This document shows positions 1 to 4,910 of a DNA stretch of 5,686 nucleotides, piece by piece. The DNA is from an uncultured Sulfurovum sp. (GTDB lineage: Bacteria > Campylobacterota > Campylobacteria > Campylobacterales > Sulfurovaceae). Location: NCBI GenBank assembly GCA_902727905.1, contig CACVAR010000196.1, forward strand, positions 1 through 5,686, written 5' to 3'. Both the position numbers and the translations under genes were made by a program. Within the stretch, counting starts at the first letter, position 1, and each line of letters begins with the position of its first letter. The notes beneath the pieces are model-generated. The model did no database searches. It had not been told where the DNA came from and saw only the letters and a program-made list of their open reading frames with translations.

Positions 1-503
1 TAGGTATTGTCTTAGTTCAATTTGTTACAGCAGTTTTAATTTATATTTCACCCATAGACCTAGAAGATTCAGCATCATTACTTCGTTTACTTTTACCTCT
101 GTTTTTTGTAGCGCTTATGGTGGCTTTTTGGTTCTCTTCTCTTTCTGCTCATTTTAAAAAAGACTCTGAACATAAGATGAAAAATCAGTTTGCCAAAGAG
201 CGTGAAGAACTTAAAGTAAAAGCTGAAAGAGCCAAAACAAGAGTCGTCAAAGATGCGCAAAAAGACATTGCTAGAGAAGCCAAAGTTACCCATGCAAAAG
301 CCAACTTTAAAGTTGGTGCTGCTTTTGCTGGGGTTTTAGGAGTTGGAGCATTGTTTATTTTTGCACAGTTGGTTACAGCTGGACTTTTAACCATGACAGC
401 AGCTGGTGGAGTGATTGGTGGGTATTATTGGCGTGGTAAACGTATTGAGAAAGAGAAAGTTCCTCAGTTAGAGATTATTGATACTAAGGTGATAGAAAAG
501 TAA
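1..503 (+). CDS. Hypothetical multi-pass membrane protein, 5'-truncated by the window edge
   Basis: I do not recognise this gene. The frame is open from base 3 to the TAA at 501-503, giving 166 visible residues. The in-frame ATG at 117 is internal, because it lies inside a hydrophobic helix whose upstream part continues in frame, so the true start is outside the window. Visible parts in order: a hydrophobic stretch (residues 2-15); a second one (about 26-49, rich in Leu, Phe and Val); a highly charged Lys/Glu/Arg/Ala segment (about 51-102) likely to be a long helix or coiled coil; a Gly/Ala-rich hydrophobic block (about 104-143) long enough for a helical hairpin; then a short charged tail. 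This suggests an inner-membrane protein with a cytoplasmic or periplasmic helical arm. No catalytic motif is visible. Its stop lies one base from the stop of the convergent rlpA-family gene. Function unknown. Confidence 0.75.
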   Translation, partial: GIVLVQFVTAVLIYISPIDLEDSASLLRLLLPLFFVALMVAFWFSSLSAHFKKDSEHKMKNQFAKEREELKVKAERAKTRVVKDAQKDIAREAKVTHAKANFKVGAAFAGVLGVGALFIFAQLVTAGLLTMTAAGGVIGGYYWRGKRIEKEKVPQLEIIDTKVIEK

Positions 504-504
504 G

Positions 505-897
505 CTATTTTCTCCTTCTTTTCTTCTCTCTATAAAGAACCTTAACTTTTAATTTAGTAACACCTTTGTTTACATAACCCAGTTTTTTAGCAGCTAAGTA
601 AGAGAGGTCAATAATACGTCCCCTTATATAAGGTCCTCGGTCATTGATACGTACAGTAACAGAGCGTTTATTTCTTAGATTGGTAACTTTTACCACCGTA
701 CCAAAAGGTAAGGTTTTATGGGCAGCTGTATAGGCATACATGTTATATCTTTCGCCATTGGCTGTTTTTCGTCCGTGAAATTTTTTGCCGTACCAACTTC
801 CTTTTCCTATTTGTACCTTTTTATTTTTAGCATAGGCTGGAACTGAGAAAGTGACGAGGAGTGTTAGTATGAGGTATTTTTTTAGTAGTTTATTCAT
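505..897 (-). CDS. RlpA-family septal ring lytic transglycosylase-like protein, short form without SPOR (copy 1)
   Basis: Predicted secreted peptidoglycan-active protein of the RlpA double-psi beta-barrel family. Members studied in Pseudomonas are lytic transglycosylases that cut glycan strands lacking stem peptides. Residues 1-23 form a signal peptide with a signal peptidase I-type end (Ala-Tyr-Ala before Lys24) and no lipobox Cys. The barrel spans about 29-122, with GSWYG (33-37), FHGRKTANGE (40-49), TAAH (57-60) and RINDRGP (83-89). His60 and Asp86 sit at the positions expected for the catalytic pair, so the enzyme looks intact. There is no SPOR domain; the protein ends in a strongly basic tail (KKRRRK). 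It aligns without gaps to copy 2 at about 70 of 90 barrel positions (hand count), so the two arose by tandem duplication. It is the last gene of the three-gene rlpA cluster, 33 bases after copy 2. It has no good Shine-Dalgarno, but a TATAAT lies just before the ATG. Confidence 0.9.
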   Translation of the reverse strand: MNKLLKKYLILTLLVTFSVPAYAKNKKVQIGKGSWYGKKFHGRKTANGERYNMYAYTAAHKTLPFGTVVKVTNLRNKRSVTVRINDRGPYIRGRIIDLSYLAAKKLGYVNKGVTKLKVKVLYREKKRRRK

Positions 898-902
898 GTG
901 AA

Positions 903-908
903 ATTATA
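903..908 (-). promoter_or_regulatory. Candidate -10 box for rlpA copy 1, placed for a leaderless mRNA
   Basis: A perfect TATAAT reads on the minus strand from 908 to 903, five bases before the ATG at 897. With normal -10 to +1 spacing, transcription would begin at about 896-897, at the start codon itself. The context TTTAGCTATAATT resembles TTTAGATATAATT before copy 2. AT-rich DNA yields such hexamers by chance, so support comes mainly from this conserved placement. Confidence 0.45.
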
Positions 909-930
909 GCTAAATTCTTCTAACCATAGT

Positions 931-1296
931 TTATTGGATTTCAAGTTTTAATTTTGTTACACCATCATTTATGTAGTCAAGTTCTTTGGCAGCCATGTAG
1001 GAGAGGTCTATGATCCTACCTCTAACAAAAGGTCCTCTATCATTAATTCGTACAATAACAGAACGGTTGTTTTTTAGATTGGTAACTTTTACTACTGTAC
1101 CAAAAGCTAGCGTTTTATGTGCTGCTGTGTAGGCATACATATTGTATTGTTCCCCACTGGCTGTTTGTCTGCCGTGGTACTTTTCACCATACCAACTTCC
1201 ATTTCCAATTAATTGGTTAGAACGTTGGCTACAGGCTGTCGTAAAAAAGGTTAAAAATAGAGTAAGAATTAGATAGAGATTAAGGGAATTTTTCAT
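931..1296 (-). CDS. RlpA-family protein, short form, probable lipoprotein (copy 2)
   Basis: Second short RlpA-family member, 121 residues. The hydrophobic N-terminus ends in Thr-Thr-Ala-Cys, giving a probable lipobox at Cys22. The -3 residue is Thr rather than the usual Leu, Val or Ile, so lipidation is likely but not certain; E. coli RlpA is itself a lipoprotein. The double-psi barrel runs from about residue 29 to the end, with GSWYG (33-37), YHGRQTASGE (40-49), TAAH (57-60) and RINDRGP (83-89). The likely catalytic His60 and Asp86 are both kept. There is no SPOR domain, and the protein stops right after the barrel without the basic tail of copy 1. The ATG is 13 bases after the stop of the SPOR-bearing copy, which suggests cotranscription, although a TATAAT in the gap could also start transcripts here. 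Role inferred: peptidoglycan glycan cleavage at the envelope. Confidence 0.9.
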   Translation of the reverse strand: MKNSLNLYLILTLFLTFFTTACSQRSNQLIGNGSWYGEKYHGRQTASGEQYNMYAYTAAHKTLAFGTVVKVTNLKNNRSVIVRINDRGPFVRGRIIDLSYMAAKELDYINDGVTKLKLEIQ

Positions 1297-1302
1297 ACCT
1301 TA

Positions 1303-1308
1303 ATTATA
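1303..1308 (-). promoter_or_regulatory. Candidate -10 box for rlpA copy 2, placed for a leaderless mRNA
   Basis: TATAAT on the minus strand (1308 to 1303) sits in the 13-base gap between copies 3 and 2. Taking the last T as -7 puts +1 at 1296, exactly the A of the ATG. Only a weak AAGG lies in front of the ATG, too close for a normal ribosome binding site. The same arrangement precedes copy 1, so promoter and gene appear to have been duplicated together. Confidence 0.45.
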
Positions 1309-1309
1309 T

Positions 1310-2029
1310 CTAAACTTTATAAGCACCTGTAAATTTTTTGGATTTTAAAAGTTTATTGGCTTCCCATGGTGTACAGTTGACAATTATTTTATAAGTGGTC
1401 TTTTTATGATCTTTTACGTATTTTTTAACAATTACAGCATTTTTTAATTTGTGTTTCTTTTTAAAAAGTGCTGCATTCTTTTTGTCAAAGAAAGAAGCAA
1501 CTTGAACTTTTTGATCTCTAATAATCGGCTTTGATTTAGAAGTTTTACCACTACCTGCTTTAGTTGCAGTATATTTTTTACTAGAGTACTTACCTTTTGA
1601 AGATAAAACTTCAATTTTAATTTTTTCAATTCCTTTTTTTACAAAACCTAGTTTCTTAGCAACACCATAAGAGAGGTCAATTTTTCTGGAAGAGTAAAAT
1701 GGTCCTCTGTCATTAACTCTAACAATAACTGAACGCCAGTTTTTAAGGCTGGTTACTTTTAAAACTGTACCTAGAGCGTAAGTACGATGCGCTGCTGTCA
1801 TTCCGTACATGTTGTAGCGTTCACCATTGGCTGTTAAACGTCCATGAAAAGGTTTTCCATACCAAGACGCTTTACCATACTTGATGGTTCCTTTTTTGGG
1901 ATAGAAAGGGTAGTATTTAATTCCTCTATCTTTATAGGTTCGTATGTTGAAGTCTTTTGAGAAAGCTGTAGAAGTGAATATGAGTACTATAAATAGTCTA
2001 AGCATTACAATACGTTTAGTGAAGTTCAT
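1310..2029 (-). CDS. rlpA: RlpA family septal lytic transglycosylase with C-terminal SPOR domain (copy 3)
   Basis: This is the full-architecture RlpA of the cluster, 239 residues. Residues 1-24 are a signal peptide (Ala-Phe-Ser before Lys25) without a lipobox Cys, so a soluble periplasmic form is expected. The double-psi barrel covers about 48-142, with ASWYG (54-58), FHGRLTANGE (61-70), TAAH (78-81) and RVNDRGP (104-110). His81 and Asp107 match the catalytic pair of Pseudomonas RlpA. A Ser/Lys/Thr/Gly-rich linker (143-172) leads to a SPOR domain (173-239, opening with KVQVASF). SPOR domains bind stem-less septal glycan, so this copy should be recruited to the division site and cleave such strands during daughter-cell separation. 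The start is supported by AGAAGGA at 2038-2044, eight bases before the ATG. It is the first gene of the minus-strand cluster and has the clearest promoter. It is more diverged from copies 1 and 2 than they are from each other. Confidence 0.93.
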   Translation of the reverse strand: MNFTKRIVMLRLFIVLIFTSTAFSKDFNIRTYKDRGIKYYPFYPKKGTIKYGKASWYGKPFHGRLTANGERYNMYGMTAAHRTYALGTVLKVTSLKNWRSVIVRVNDRGPFYSSRKIDLSYGVAKKLGFVKKGIEKIKIEVLSSKGKYSSKKYTATKAGSGKTSKSKPIIRDQKVQVASFFDKKNAALFKKKHKLKNAVIVKKYVKDHKKTTYKIIVNCTPWEANKLLKSKKFTGAYKV

Positions 2030-2056
2030 TTGGTTTTTCCTTCTTTTGAGTAAAAG

Positions 2057-2068
2057 GCGAATTATAGT
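2057..2068 (-). promoter_or_regulatory. Promoter -10 region of the rlpA cluster
   Basis: The minus strand reads ACTATAATTCGC here, with TATAAT at 2066 to 2061. No convincing -35 hexamer lies 16-18 bases upstream, which is usual for Campylobacterota sigma-70 promoters. Predicted +1 is near 2054, giving a leader of about 25 bases that contains the Shine-Dalgarno AGAAGGA. The same 12-mer occurs on the opposite strand in front of htpG. Confidence 0.65.
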
Positions 2069-2149
2069 TTAATAGGATTAATAGATAGTTAATCAATAAT
2101 CTTAGTTATGTAGACTAAAGTTAATTATATATTTGTACTAACAAACATC

Positions 2150-2178
2150 TTGAATATTTACCTAAAATAGACTATAAT
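2150..2178 (+). promoter_or_regulatory. Sigma-70-type promoter of htpG
   Basis: TTGAAT (2150-2155, four of six matches to TTGACA) is followed after exactly 17 bases by a perfect TATAAT (2173-2178). Predicted +1 is near 2185, leaving a leader of about 42 bases. A small palindrome, TTTGT-ACTA-ACAAA (2132-2145), lies just upstream. I see no CIRCE element (TTAGCACTC-N9-GAGTGCTAA), so HrcA control is not indicated. The rest of the 197-base divergent gap is AT-rich, with nothing else I can name. Confidence 0.65.
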
Positions 2179-2226
2179 TCGCAAAATATTTTATAAATAA
2201 ATTTCAATTAAATAAGGAATAACACG

Positions 2227-4089
2227 ATGGCAAAACATCAGTTTCAAACAGAGATAGGTCAACTCTTAAAATTAATGACTCATTCGCTTTATTCAAATAA
2301 AGAGATTTTTATTAGAGAGTTGGTTTCAAACTCATCAGATGCAATAGATAAGTTCAACTATATGAAGTTAACAGATGATGCATTTAAAAATGACGATTGG
2401 TCTGGTCAAATTAATATTAATCTTGATGAAGAAGATAACTCTTTAACCATTGCAGACAATGGTATTGGTATGAATGAGGAAGACCTCATGAATAACCTTG
2501 GTACTATTGCTAAGTCTGGTACAAAAGCATTTGTTGAGAACTTAACAGGTGATGCGAAAAAAGATTCTAATCTTATTGGTCAGTTTGGTGTTGGTTTCTA
2601 CTCTGTATTTATGGTTTCAGATAATGTAGAAGTTATTACTAAAAAAGCTGGTGAAGATCAAGCATATAAGTTTGCTACAGATGGTACAGGTGAGTTTGAG
2701 ATTACTCCAGTAACAAAAGAAGCTCATGGAACAGTAATGTACATTAAGCTTAAAGAAGAAGAGAAAGAGTTTTTAACAAAAGCACGTGTTGAAACAGTAG
2801 TTAAGAAGTACTCTAACCATATTGCTTACCCAATTATGATGCACTTCAAAGAAGATGAAACAACAGGTGAGGGTGATGATGCTGTTACTAAAAAAGTAAA
2901 AAAATCTGAACAAGCAAATGCTGCTACAGCACTTTGGTCTGTTTCAAAAAATGATCTTACAAAAGAAGACTACATAGAGTTCTTTCAAAACATGGCACAT
3001 GTAGATGAAGAGCCTTTAAAGTACTTACATAACAAAGTTGAAGGTGGACAAGAGTTTACTACGTTATTCTACATTCCAAAAGTTGCACCAATGGACATGA
3101 ACAGAGCTGACTATACCAGTCATATTAAGCTTTATGTTAAACGTGTTTTCATTACAGATGATGACAAAGAACTTTTACCAACATACTTACGTTTTGTAAT
3201 GGGTGTAATTGATTCAGAAGATTTACCACTTAATGTAAGTCGTGAAATTCTTCAGGACAACAAGATTCTAGCGAACATTAAACAGAATGCTACGAAAAAG
3301 ATTTTACAAGCCATTAAGAAACTTAAAGGTGAAGATGCTGACATATTTACTTCTCAGTATAACAACCTTATTAAAGAGGGAATCTACACAGATTACATTA
3401 ACAAAGACTTACTTCTTGACATTGTTAAATATAAGTCATCTACTGAAGAGGGTATGGTTTCTTTTGCTGATTATGTTTCTCGTGCTGACTCTGAAAAGAA
3501 AGAGATTTACTACATGGTTGGAGAGAGTGAGCAAGTTCTTAGAAACTCACCACTGCTTGAAGCTTATAAAAAAGCGAACATTGAAGTTCTTCTTATGGAT
3601 AACAAAAACGAAGACACAATTGTTGCGCCAATGATTGGTGAATATAAAGAGTGGGAACTTAAAGATATTACTGCTATTGATGCTCCTGATTCTAAAACAG
3701 ATGAAGAAAAAGAAGAGATTTCTAAAGAGTTCAAAGGTCTTACCGACAGAATTAAAGAAGTCCTTGGTGAAACTGTGAAAGAAGTAAGAACAACGAGTAG
3801 ATTAACCTCAAGCCCATCATGTGTTGTGAAAGACAATTCTAGTCCTTTAGCAGGAATGGAAGAGATGTTTGCACAAATGGGAAAAGCTATGCCAGAGACA
3901 CCTCTGTACTTAGAATTGAACCCAGAACATGAGATGATTAAGAAGCTTGATAAGCTAGAGAACGCCGATATCTTCGCAGATATGGCATGGATTTTATTTG
4001 ATTCTGCTAAATTATCTGAAGGTTTAGAACCTAAAGATAAATCTGCTTTTGCAGCAAGAGTAGCAAGAGTAGCAACAGAAGCATTGTAA
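2227..4089 (+). CDS. htpG: HtpG, bacterial Hsp90 molecular chaperone
   Basis: Complete cytosolic Hsp90 family chaperone of 620 residues, a usual length for HtpG. It is an ATP-driven dimeric clamp that remodels late-folding or stressed client proteins together with DnaK. The N-terminal GHKL ATPase domain (about 1-210) has the catalytic Glu31 in IRELVSNSSDAID, the Mg/ATP-binding Asp77 in DNGIGM (77-82), GTIAKSGT (92-99), the lid glycine motif GQFGVGF (118-124) and HGTV (167-170). The middle domain follows, with LPLNVSREILQDN (333-345), whose Arg339 is the conserved residue that contacts the ATP gamma-phosphate. The rest is the C-terminal dimerisation domain, and there is no eukaryotic MEEVD tail. 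A strong ribosome binding site, AAGGA at 2214-2218, lies eight bases before the ATG. It is transcribed alone, divergently from the rlpA cluster, from a good sigma-70 promoter. No damage or odd residue is seen. Confidence 0.98.
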   Translation: MAKHQFQTEIGQLLKLMTHSLYSNKEIFIRELVSNSSDAIDKFNYMKLTDDAFKNDDWSGQININLDEEDNSLTIADNGIGMNEEDLMNNLGTIAKSGTKAFVENLTGDAKKDSNLIGQFGVGFYSVFMVSDNVEVITKKAGEDQAYKFATDGTGEFEITPVTKEAHGTVMYIKLKEEEKEFLTKARVETVVKKYSNHIAYPIMMHFKEDETTGEGDDAVTKKVKKSEQANAATALWSVSKNDLTKEDYIEFFQNMAHVDEEPLKYLHNKVEGGQEFTTLFYIPKVAPMDMNRADYTSHIKLYVKRVFITDDDKELLPTYLRFVMGVIDSEDLPLNVSREILQDNKILANIKQNATKKILQAIKKLKGEDADIFTSQYNNLIKEGIYTDYINKDLLLDIVKYKSSTEEGMVSFADYVSRADSEKKEIYYMVGESEQVLRNSPLLEAYKKANIEVLLMDNKNEDTIVAPMIGEYKEWELKDITAIDAPDSKTDEEKEEISKEFKGLTDRIKEVLGETVKEVRTTSRLTSSPSCVVKDNSSPLAGMEEMFAQMGKAMPETPLYLELNPEHEMIKKLDKLENADIFADMAWILFDSAKLSEGLEPKDKSAFAARVARVATEAL

Positions 4090-4101
4090 TATAAAAAAAC
4101 A

Positions 4102-4128
4102 TAAAATAATTTTTAGTGTTTTATTTTA
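4102..4128 (+). terminator. Weak AT-only hairpin after htpG, doubtful terminator
   Basis: TAAAATAA (4102-4109) can pair with TTATTTTA (4121-4128) across an 11-base loop, starting 12 bases after the htpG stop. The stem has no G or C, so it is a poor intrinsic terminator. It is listed because it is the nearest hairpin to the gene end. Confidence 0.2.
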
Positions 4129-4142
4129 AGTAATGTATAAGA

Positions 4143-4174
4143 TTTGTTCACATCGTGAATAGAATGTGAACAAA
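4143..4174. repeat. 11-bp perfect inverted repeat around operator-like site 1
   Basis: TTTGTTCACAT (4143-4153) is the exact reverse complement of ATGTGAACAAA (4164-4174), with a 10-base loop. As RNA it could form the strongest hairpin downstream of htpG, but no T-run follows, so it is not a textbook intrinsic terminator. It contains three TTCAC/GTGAA cores (4147-4151, 4155-4159, 4166-4170), so it may instead be protein-binding DNA. Confidence 0.6.
4147..4159. promoter_or_regulatory. Operator-like site 1 (TTCAC-N3-GTGAA)
   Basis: TTCAC-ATC-GTGAA, centred at 4153. It has the same half-sites and spacer length as site 2, and the flanks also agree (TTnTTCACA left, GTGAATAnA right). Its centre is 70 bases upstream of site 2 and lies near -67 relative to the predicted start of the lipoprotein operon. 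The binding protein is unknown. Confidence 0.5.
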
Positions 4175-4207
4175 CTAATAATAACTTTAAACAATTTTAC
4201 TAAAAAA

Positions 4208-4213
4208 TATAAT
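4208..4213 (+). promoter_or_regulatory. Promoter -10 box of the lipoprotein-ligase operon
   Basis: Perfect TATAAT, preceded by an A-run and without a recognisable -35. The predicted +1 is at about 4220, inside the 21-bp palindrome, giving a leader of about 40 bases. No other TATAAT lies between the htpG stop and the lipoprotein ATG. Confidence 0.6.
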
Positions 4214-4233
4214 TTATTCACACTGTGAATAAA
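4213..4233. promoter_or_regulatory. Perfect 21-bp palindrome over the predicted transcription start (operator-like site 2)
   Basis: The arm TTTATTCACA (4213-4222) and its exact complement TGTGAATAAA (4224-4233) flank a single central C at 4223. The core is TTCAC-ACT-GTGAA. It abuts and overlaps the -10 box and covers the predicted +1, the classic place for a repressor. Each arm also contains TTATTCACA, a perfect match to the DnaA-box consensus TTATNCACA, so DnaA binding is an alternative reading. Confidence 0.65.
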
Positions 4234-4237
4234 ACAT

Positions 4238-4250
4238 TTCACATCGATAA
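4238..4250. promoter_or_regulatory. Degenerate operator-like site 3 beside the ribosome binding site
   Basis: TTCAC-ATC-GATAA matches site 1 at 11 of 13 positions, with an intact left half and a degenerate right half. Its centre (4244) is 21 bases, two helical turns, from the centre of site 2, so a protein could bind both on the same DNA face. It touches the Shine-Dalgarno AAGGAG at 4249-4254. It is weaker than sites 1 and 2. Confidence 0.3.
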
Positions 4251-4259
4251 GGAGAGAGA

Positions 4260-4904
4260 ATGAACAGACATATTAATAAGATTTCAAATTATGCAATGGT
4301 TGGTGGATTAAGTGCTGTAGCATTGGTTGGTTTACAAGGTTGTGGTGATGCTGGACAAGCTCCTCAACAGCCACAAACACAACCTGCACAAGAGCAAAGT
4401 GTTGTTAAAGAAGGTGCTTCGGTTACCATTGAAAAACAAGCTGATGGTTCATATAAAATTATTGATGAATTTCCAAGTACTACTACGCGTGTTATTGTTA
4501 AAGAAGATGGTGCTGAGAGAATTCTAACACAAGAAGAGATAGACAAACTGGTAGCTGAAGAAGAAGCTAAAGTAGAAGCTGGAACTTCAAAGTTAACACA
4601 AGACCCAGCGCAGGTAAGTGAATCAGGTGGAATGGGTCTTGCTGGAACACTTATGGCATCTATGGCTGCTGGTATGGTTGGGGCAATGCTTATGAATAAG
4701 CTTATGAATAACCAAAACTATAAACAAAACCAAAGAGCGTCTCATAAGTCGGCAAGTTCTTATAATAGATCACAAAACTCTTTTAAGAAAAATGCAGCAG
4801 CAGGAAAGTCAAGTAGTTCGGCAGGAAAAAAATCTGGATTTTTTGGTAACAATAAAAAAGCATCTTCATCTTCATCCAGCCGTTCATCAAGTTTTGGTGG
4901 GTAG
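4260..4904 (+). CDS. UPF0323 family lipoprotein
   Basis: Envelope lipoprotein of 214 residues matching the Campylobacterota UPF0323 family (H. pylori HP_0232, C. jejuni Cj0371) in length and order of parts; its biochemical role is not known to me. The N-terminus (NKISNYAMVGGLSAVALVG) leads to a good lipobox, Leu-Gln-Gly-Cys, with Cys28 as the lipidated residue. A Gln/Pro-rich linker (31-48) is followed by a small mixed region (about 49-110) containing SVTIEKQADGSYKIIDEFPSTT-like strands and an acidic helix. Next come a Gly/Ala/Met-rich hydrophobic segment (123-149), a Gln/Asn stretch, and a Ser/Lys-rich low-complexity tail (about 160-214) ending in Phe-Gly-Gly. AAGGAG at 4249-4254, five bases before the ATG, fixes the start. 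It is followed six bases later by the ligase gene, so the two form an operon. The layout recalls E. coli YgiB, which also precedes a GspS-like gene; this is from memory and no homology is claimed. Confidence 0.9.
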   Translation: MNRHINKISNYAMVGGLSAVALVGLQGCGDAGQAPQQPQTQPAQEQSVVKEGASVTIEKQADGSYKIIDEFPSTTTRVIVKEDGAERILTQEEIDKLVAEEEAKVEAGTSKLTQDPAQVSESGGMGLAGTLMASMAAGMVGAMLMNKLMNNQNYKQNQRASHKSASSYNRSQNSFKKNAAAGKSSSSAGKKSGFFGNNKKASSSSSSRSSSFGG

Positions 4905-4910
4905 GTTAGT

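Noticed and set aside
185..394. Minus-strand frame opposite the membrane protein, also 93-293
   Set aside because: Both are antisense shadows of the open plus-strand frame, without a start signal or known motif.
117..503. A complete gene starting at ATG 117
   Set aside because: The frame stays open upstream to base 3 and encodes continuous hydrophobic sequence with natural codon use, and ATG 117 has no ribosome binding site. It is an internal Met of a truncated gene.
505..1296. One rlpA copy being a pseudogene after duplication
   Set aside because: Both short copies have intact frames, signal sequences and the catalytic His and Asp, with mostly conservative differences, which indicates retained function.
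2030..2226. Possible CIRCE (HrcA) or other heat-shock operator before htpG
   Set aside because: No TTAGCACTC/GAGTGCTAA pair is present. The only dyads seen are short and AT-rich.
3564..3836. Minus-strand open frame inside htpG
   Set aside because: It lies wholly within the conserved C-terminal half of htpG, has no ribosome binding site or recognisable domain, and is Ser-rich as antisense frames of Lys/Glu-rich genes tend to be. The plus-strand frame at 3287-3634 is likewise a frame shadow.
4143..4250. CRISPR array or phage attachment site from the repeated TTCAC elements
   Set aside because: The elements are 13-21 bp, irregularly spaced (70 and 21 bp), internally symmetric and tied to a promoter. 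No spacers, cas genes, tRNA or integrase are in the window.
4090..4259. Main chromosomal origin (oriC)
   Set aside because: DnaA-box-like sequences are present, but no dnaA, dnaN, gyrB or other origin-flanking gene is visible, and the neighbours are not typical of Campylobacterota origins. Kept only as an alternative reading of the array.
4327..4546. Overlapping frames inside the lipoprotein gene (4327-4527 plus, 4364-4546 minus)
   Set aside because: The UPF0323 frame has a strong ribosome binding site, a lipobox and a family match. The alternatives are low-complexity shadows.
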